This document shows, in pieces, positions 7,436-11,571 of a stretch of 11,571 bases of DNA; position 1 is the first letter of the stretch, and each line of letters starts with the position of its first letter. The notes beneath the pieces were generated by a model, which was given only the letters and a program-made list of their open reading frames with translations, ran no database searches and had not been told where the DNA came from. The translations under genes were made by a program, and so were the position numbers. This stretch comes from UBA2561 sp964577275 (GTDB taxonomy: Bacteria; Bacteroidota; Bacteroidia; Cytophagales; Thermoflexibacteraceae), in NCBI GenBank assembly GCA_964577275.1, contig CAZNYR010000111.1, positions 1 to 11,571 of the forward strand. Direction: 5' to 3'.

Positions 7436-9826
7436 TTAGGAATCCTCCGATTTTGTATTTGTCTGACCATCCGAAATCACATTTTTGTACTTATTATACA
7501 GGAAGGAAATCAATAAAAGTAAACTCCCTAATGATAAAAATACAATCGTCTTGGCAATCGTTTCGAGGTGCGAAATGTCATACAAAAACAGTTTGCCTAA
7601 TGTAATTCCGAACCATACCATTGCTCCGATACGAAGGTATTTTTTGTGTTTCCAAATCCCTAAAATAATTAAAAATAACGAATAAATACCCCATAAAATG
7701 CTCAATGCCAGCTTATAAGAGGCTTTAGAGCCGTAATCATATAAATCCATCCAATGGATGAGTTCGCTACTCAAAATCCACAAAACCGAAACGTATAATA
7801 CAAAATCAAAAATGTATCGAGAAGTTTTTTGTATGAATGCGGTATATTGGAAAAATACAATAAAATAAAAAATGACAAATACATACGAAATATACCGAAT
7901 CCATAAATGTTGAATCCCGATGGTGTAATATTCGGCGTAAATTTGTTGGATATAATTGGTGCGTAATTCGCTCATGGCGAATAATCCTGCGCCCAAAAAT
8001 GCCAACATCGATACGATGTTTAATACGAGATTTATATCTGCTAACCTTCTGTTTTTCAGGCGAAATAGATTAAATAATCCCAAGACAGATACAAAAAACA
8101 AGGAGTAATTTAGTGTCCAAATCACCTGAAAATCAGAATAATTGAAATTGTAATAGGTGTGCGTATAACCGCCATTTGGGTCGTTGATTTCGAGTTTTGA
8201 ACCGATGTACTTTTGTTGCCAAAACAATTCAATTTCTAAGCGAAATATGTTGTATGCAACCAGCAAAAATACGGCAGGTACAAAATAATGAAGCAATAAA
8301 ACTGGGGTTTTTCCTGCACCTTTGTACTTGGTATTCAGATAGATACTAAATCCGTAAGCTCCACAAAATAATAATCCTGCTAAAAAACGAACATTCAGAA
8401 AAGGTGTAAGTTCTAAGACTTCTTCGGAATAATCATAGATATTTTTCCAGTCATGTAGTAGGCTTCCGAAAGCGAGGATAAAAAGTGGATACGCCAGTTT
8501 TTCATAAATCAGCACGCCACGCGAACGCCCCAGCCAAAACAAGACCGCCGCTTCGCCTGCCCAAATCATCGTAACCCAATTGCCATCTAATTGCACGGGA
8601 ACAGCCACCGTAATAAAGACCAAAACAATGCCTAACACCATGTTAAACAGATTTTTATCGACCAGATTTTTCTGTTTGATTATCAGGCTGACGGCAAAAT
8701 GAATGGCAGCATTTCCCAAAGTATATAATCCTAATAATTGACTGTATGTACTATTATCAGTTAATCGGAAACCGATTCCATAAAAAATAAAGGCGTTTCC
8801 GAGAATCAAAATGATGTCATTTTTGGCAAACTGTTCGCTGTGTAATAGCTTGTAAGCCAAGGAGGTAGCATAAAAAATGACAAAAAATATCATGGCAAAA
8901 ATCCAAGCGGTGAGGTAATCATTTTCAAAACTGTATCGGTGGGCAAACCAAACCAGAAAAATAATCCACGTCAAGACAAATGCCATATAATAAAGTGATT
9001 TCCAATACTTTCGGAAAGAAAGTATCAAAATTCCGATATTAATAATGGTCATGTAAACGTATAAAATCTCGACTTTTCCCGTGCCATCGCTCAACAAAAA
9101 TGGGGTAGCATACGCACCGATTAAGCCGATATGTGCAATAACGACCAGATTATAATTCAGGGCAGAAACGACCGTAAAAACCGTAAAGATGAGCATCAAA
9201 AGAAAAGCTAACATCTTGGGAATCAGGGCATAAAAATCGTAAGCGGCGAAAGTCATAAAATACATAATTGCAATCGCACCGCTGACCAAAACGGCACTAA
9301 ATCGCTCATAATTTTGCTTGAGCCGAATCCCAAGCACCAACAAGGCGATGCTGGTCAGGTAGCCCAAAACGACACGAGTAAGTGGGCTAATCAAATTATT
9401 ATCAATGGAATATTTTGTTCCGATAGCCACACCAATAATGATAATCAGGATACCGATTTTGTTGATTAAGTTTTCGCCAATAAATTTTTCCAAATCGGAT
9501 TTGAGTTTGGGTTTTTCGATTTTGGGAGGCGTAAACTTGGGTATTTTATTGCCAAAATTTTGTCGAAGGTGTGATGTTTTAGTAACTTTTTCGGGCTGGG
9601 GCGATGGAGAATTTTTAGAAATAGAAGATGTACTAAACTCTTGATAATCAAGGTTTTGAGATGATTTCAAGGCTTGAATTTCTTGTCGGAGTGTCTGAAT
9701 TTCCTGTGTCATTTGCTGTTGCTGATTCATCAGGTTTTCAAGCAACTCTTTGGAGCTGGCGTGATGAGTTTCGGCAAGGCGATTGAGTTTTTCCGAAAGT
9801 TCATGGAGTTTGTCGTTTTGATTCAT
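7436..9826 (-). CDS. DUF2339 polytopic membrane protein with N-terminal coiled coil
   Basis: With the ATG at 9826 the protein has 796 residues. Residues 1-57 form a Gln/Leu-rich amphipathic coiled coil (SEKLNRLAE ... EIQTLRQEIQAL). A Pro/Ser/Lys-rich cytoplasmic linker follows to about residue 110, then the DUF2339 opening motif FIGENLINKIGILIIIIGVA (115-134). The rest is roughly twenty or more hydrophobic helices to residue 777, including the GNWVTMIWAGEAAVLFWLG block (415-433) and the C-terminal GKLFLYD ... LETIAKTIVFLSLGS block (744-768) typical of this family. The function of DUF2339 is not established. The open frame extends to an ATG at 9898, but that extension adds 24 residues without family character, and a promoter candidate lies inside it, so 9826 is preferred. 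The gene is divergent from oxyR and ends at a strong hairpin terminator, so it is probably a single-gene transcript. Confidence 0.88.
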   Translation of the reverse strand: MNQNDKLHELSEKLNRLAETHHASSKELLENLMNQQQQMTQEIQTLRQEIQALKSSQNLDYQEFSTSSISKNSPSPQPEKVTKTSHLRQNFGNKIPKFTPPKIEKPKLKSDLEKFIGENLINKIGILIIIIGVAIGTKYSIDNNLISPLTRVVLGYLTSIALLVLGIRLKQNYERFSAVLVSGAIAIMYFMTFAAYDFYALIPKMLAFLLMLIFTVFTVVSALNYNLVVIAHIGLIGAYATPFLLSDGTGKVEILYVYMTIINIGILILSFRKYWKSLYYMAFVLTWIIFLVWFAHRYSFENDYLTAWIFAMIFFVIFYATSLAYKLLHSEQFAKNDIILILGNAFIFYGIGFRLTDNSTYSQLLGLYTLGNAAIHFAVSLIIKQKNLVDKNLFNMVLGIVLVFITVAVPVQLDGNWVTMIWAGEAAVLFWLGRSRGVLIYEKLAYPLFILAFGSLLHDWKNIYDYSEEVLELTPFLNVRFLAGLLFCGAYGFSIYLNTKYKGAGKTPVLLLHYFVPAVFLLVAYNIFRLEIELFWQQKYIGSKLEINDPNGGYTHTYYNFNYSDFQVIWTLNYSLFFVSVLGLFNLFRLKNRRLADINLVLNIVSMLAFLGAGLFAMSELRTNYIQQIYAEYYTIGIQHLWIRYISYVFVIFYFIVFFQYTAFIQKTSRYIFDFVLYVSVLWILSSELIHWMDLYDYGSKASYKLALSILWGIYSLFLIILGIWKHKKYLRIGAMVWFGITLGKLFLYDISHLETIAKTIVFLSLGSLLLLISFLYNKYKNVISDGQTNTKSEDS

Positions 9827-9861
9827 GTTTAAGTTGTGTCTAAAAAATAAATGTATTTTAC

Positions 9862-9892
9862 CAAAGTACGTATTTTCAATCTGAAAACCAAA
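9862..9892 (-). promoter_or_regulatory. Candidate promoter of the DUF2339 gene
   Basis: On the minus strand TTTG (9892-9889) is followed after 20 bases by TACTTTG (9868-9862). This is one base short of the Bacteroidota -7 consensus TAnnTTTG, with a correct spacing for the -33/-7 pair. Transcription would begin around 9855, about 30 bases before the ATG at 9826. This supports that start over the upstream ATG at 9898. The -7 element overlaps the leftmost GTAC box of the shared region. Confidence 0.35.
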
Positions 9893-9925
9893 AAACATAT
9901 TTTGTGCGTACTTTTTTGTACTTTT
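9863..9925. promoter_or_regulatory. GTAC-box array in the DUF2339/oxyR divergent promoter, possible regulator operator
   Basis: Arms AAAGTACG (9863-9870) and CGTACTTT (9907-9914) are perfect inverted complements. The second arm is part of a direct repeat GTACTTTT at 9908-9915 and 9918-9925. The three GTAC cores start at 9866, 9908 and 9918, that is 42 and 10 bases apart, so all would face the same side of the helix. The size suits a LysR-type tetramer footprint and the array sits between oxyR and its divergent neighbour. The sequence does not match the E. coli OxyR ATAG-N7-CTAT motif, so the binding protein is an inference. Confidence 0.35.
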
Positions 9926-9969
9926 AATTCAAGGTAAAGATGTTAAACTCTTAAAAATCAATAAATTAC

Positions 9970-10914
9970 GTGGTAACATTTGCACAATTAGAATATATTG
10001 TGGCGGTGGATACGTACAGACATTACGTTACGGCAGCCGAAAAAGTATTCGTTACTCAGCCTACTTTGAGTATGCAAATCAAGAAATTGGAAGAATCCTT
10101 AGGTGTATTAATTTTTGACAGAAGCAAACAGCCGATTATGCCGACCGATTTGGGCGAAAAACTCATCGCACAGGCACGAATTATTTTGCGAGAGCGCGAA
10201 AAAATGAGCGTCTTGATTTCCGAATTTCAGGGGAAAGTATCGGGCAATCTGAAGGTAGGTATCATTCCTACTTTGGCTCCGTATTTAGTGCCTCGTTTTG
10301 TGGGGAGTTTTGTGCGGGCTTATCCTGATATTCATCTGCAAATCAAGGAGTTAAAGACCAATGAGATGTTATTAGAACTTCAGAAAGATTTGATTGATGT
10401 GGGGATTCTGGTAACGCCAGTTAAGGCACAAAAGTTGCTTAAAATCCCGCTTTTTTATGAGGAATTAAAATTGTATTTGGCTCATAATCACGACTTTGTG
10501 CAGGATTCTGACATTGATTTGGACGATATCGATATATCAGAAATTTGGTTGATGGAACAGGGACATTGTTTCCGAAATCAAGTGTATAATTTTTGTCAAT
10601 TAAACAAGGAGGTGCGGTCGCAGTTGCCTTTTCGGTATGAAAGTGGCTCCTTAGAAACCTTGCGGCAACTGGTTGATAATGAGGGTGGTTTTACGCTTCT
10701 GCCCGAATTAGCCACGCTGAATTTATCGGCTGATGCACAATGTCAGGTCAAAAATTTGAAGGGAATACCACCCCTGCGTGAGGTTAGTTTGGTGTATGGA
10801 AGGAGTTTTGTTAAAGAAAAATTGCTGGAGGTCTTGGAAAAACACCTCAAAAATGCCGTTCCGCATCCAATGCTCGATGCGCATCGAGGCGTGGTGGTAG
10901 AATGGCAAAATTAG
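9970..10914 (+). CDS. oxyR: OxyR-type LysR-family peroxide-sensing regulator
   Basis: A 314-residue LysR regulator. The N-terminal winged helix-turn-helix spans residues 1-60 (FAQLEYIVAVDTYRHYVTAA, then VTQPTLSMQIKKLEESLGV). A linker helix and a substrate-binding-like effector domain follow (PTLAPYLVPRF, then SLETLRQLV and GGFTLLPELA). The OxyR redox motif is present: GHCFRNQVYNFC with Cys200 and Cys209, the same nine-residue spacing as Cys199/Cys208 in E. coli OxyR. Hydrogen peroxide would oxidise them to a disulfide and switch on antioxidant genes; no such gene is in the window. The start is GTG at 9970: an in-frame stop lies at 9952-9954, no ATG lies between, and GTG places the N-terminus as in homologues. 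The gene is divergent from DUF2339 across 143 bases carrying GTAC repeats, the classic LysR layout for autoregulation. A third cysteine, Cys258, is not part of the known switch. Confidence 0.93.
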   Translation: MVTFAQLEYIVAVDTYRHYVTAAEKVFVTQPTLSMQIKKLEESLGVLIFDRSKQPIMPTDLGEKLIAQARIILREREKMSVLISEFQGKVSGNLKVGIIPTLAPYLVPRFVGSFVRAYPDIHLQIKELKTNEMLLELQKDLIDVGILVTPVKAQKLLKIPLFYEELKLYLAHNHDFVQDSDIDLDDIDISEIWLMEQGHCFRNQVYNFCQLNKEVRSQLPFRYESGSLETLRQLVDNEGGFTLLPELATLNLSADAQCQVKNLKGIPPLREVSLVYGRSFVKEKLLEVLEKHLKNAVPHPMLDAHRGVVVEWQN

Positions 10915-11054
10915 CTTGTGAGGGATTTTTCAAAAATTTTCGGCACTCTTGGGAATCATAACGACATTTTATACCTTGTCAGAAAATAAAAGGCATGATT
11001 TTGAGATTTGGAACGTTCAAAACGAACATTCGAGAACTAATTTTTAGCACAAAT

Positions 11055-11571
11055 ATGACAAGAATTAAAAGCACGTATTGGTTGGTATTATTTTTTTGGA
11101 GCGTCCAAAATATGACCTTTGCCCAGCACAAAAATTTTTTGAATTTTAAGATTAATTCGCAATTACCTTTTAGCCGAATTAATTGTCTGGTCGTGGATAA
11201 AAATAACATCAAATGGTTGGGAACAGACAACGGATTTGCCTCATTTTCAGGGGATTCTGTTTCGACTGCTGATAAATGGCGACTTTATGACCATCCCAAT
11301 TCTACGGATACGTTATTCCGCAAAGTGAGTGCCATTGCGCTTGACCTCAACGGACATAAGTGGCTGGCAACCTACACCGATTACGACAAAAACACATCGC
11401 TGGTCGAGTTGGACAGAAAAGGCGATTTTGTCAAACAATATCCGCTCCCCAATGCGGGCGGAAAAGATATGTTTATTAATGGTATTGTTGCCGATAAGCG
11501 CGAACGAAAATGGATTGCCACCGAAGAGGCGGGCGTTTGGATGCTTGATGAGCGAAACCAATGGACAAATT
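11055..11571 (+). CDS. Two-component-regulator-type beta-propeller protein, N-terminal part (runs off the right edge)
   Basis: ATG at 11055 opens 172 codons to the window end without a stop. Residues 1-23 are a signal peptide ending TFA-Q, so the product is exported. Three propeller strands of the Reg_prop type (PF07494) follow: INCLVVDKNNIKWLGTDNG (42-60), VSAIALDLNGHKWLAT (91-106) and INGIVADKRERKWIATEEAG (141-160), each with the pattern I-x-x-[IV]-x-x-D-...-[KR]-W-[IL]-[AG]-T. In Bacteroidota these blades usually form periplasmic sensor domains of hybrid two-component systems or of proteins with C-terminal DNA-binding or cyclase modules. The output domain lies beyond the window and cannot be named. 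It follows oxyR on the same strand after 140 bases and is probably transcribed separately. Confidence 0.85.
   Translation, partial: MTRIKSTYWLVLFFWSVQNMTFAQHKNFLNFKINSQLPFSRINCLVVDKNNIKWLGTDNGFASFSGDSVSTADKWRLYDHPNSTDTLFRKVSAIALDLNGHKWLATYTDYDKNTSLVELDRKGDFVKQYPLPNAGGKDMFINGIVADKRERKWIATEEAGVWMLDERNQWTN

Noticed and set aside
7336..7605. Plus-strand open frame of 89 codons
   Set aside because: It starts inside the terminator hairpin, lies largely antisense to the well-supported DUF2339 gene, and shows no recognisable domain.
9827..9898. N-terminal extension of the DUF2339 protein to the ATG at 9898
   Set aside because: The extra 24 residues lack family character, and the best promoter candidate lies inside them; the ATG at 9826 leads straight into the coiled coil.
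10979..11561. Minus-strand open frames at the right end
   Set aside because: They lie opposite the signal peptide and propeller repeats of the plus-strand gene, which has clear protein motifs.

Overview
The window is AT-rich, bacterial, and most likely from the Bacteroidota (Cytophagales-like). Evidence: start codons lack clear Shine-Dalgarno sequences, promoter candidates resemble the Bacteroidota TTTG / TAnnTTTG type, and the gene content fits (a secreted TPR-CHAT protein, a two-component-regulator-type beta-propeller protein, a large DUF2339 membrane protein). This is inference from style and content, not a database match. A run of 10 N shows it is draft sequence.

Layout. (1) Positions 1-172, minus strand: N-terminus of an HpcH/HpaI-family aldolase that runs off the left edge. 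(2) Positions 435-3805, plus strand, divergent from the aldolase: a tight three-gene operon of a D-2-hydroxyacid dehydrogenase, a cyclase-family (kynurenine formamidase-like) hydrolase overlapping it by 4 bp, and an MsbA/PglK-type ABC exporter 9 bp further on. Together with the aldolase this looks like part of a small-molecule or surface-glycan biosynthesis and export locus; the substrate cannot be read from the sequence. (3) Positions 3872-7029, minus strand, convergent with the operon: an exported TPR-CHAT protein with an intact His/Cys dyad. The N run splits it into two frames, but the flanks share TATC; collapsing that overlap restores one frame of about 1047 codons. (4) Positions 7030-7435: gene-free, holding a strong hairpin plus T-tract that fits a terminator for the next gene. 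(5) Positions 7436-9826, minus strand: a DUF2339 polytopic membrane protein with an N-terminal coiled coil. (6) Positions 9970-10914, plus strand, divergent from DUF2339: an OxyR-type LysR regulator with both redox cysteines and a GTG start. The shared promoter region carries three GTAC boxes at helical spacing. (7) Position 11055 to the right edge, plus strand: signal peptide and first blades of a beta-propeller sensor or reporter protein, truncated by the window.

How they may work together: the left part plausibly makes and exports a surface compound. The CHAT protein is a predicted periplasmic or secreted peptidase of unknown target. OxyR would sense peroxide and may control itself and DUF2339 through the shared intergenic region. 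No CRISPR array, transposase, tRNA or rRNA was seen. The most useful results are the repaired CHAT reading frame, the unassigned aldolase/dehydrogenase/cyclase/ABC set, and the GTAC-box region.
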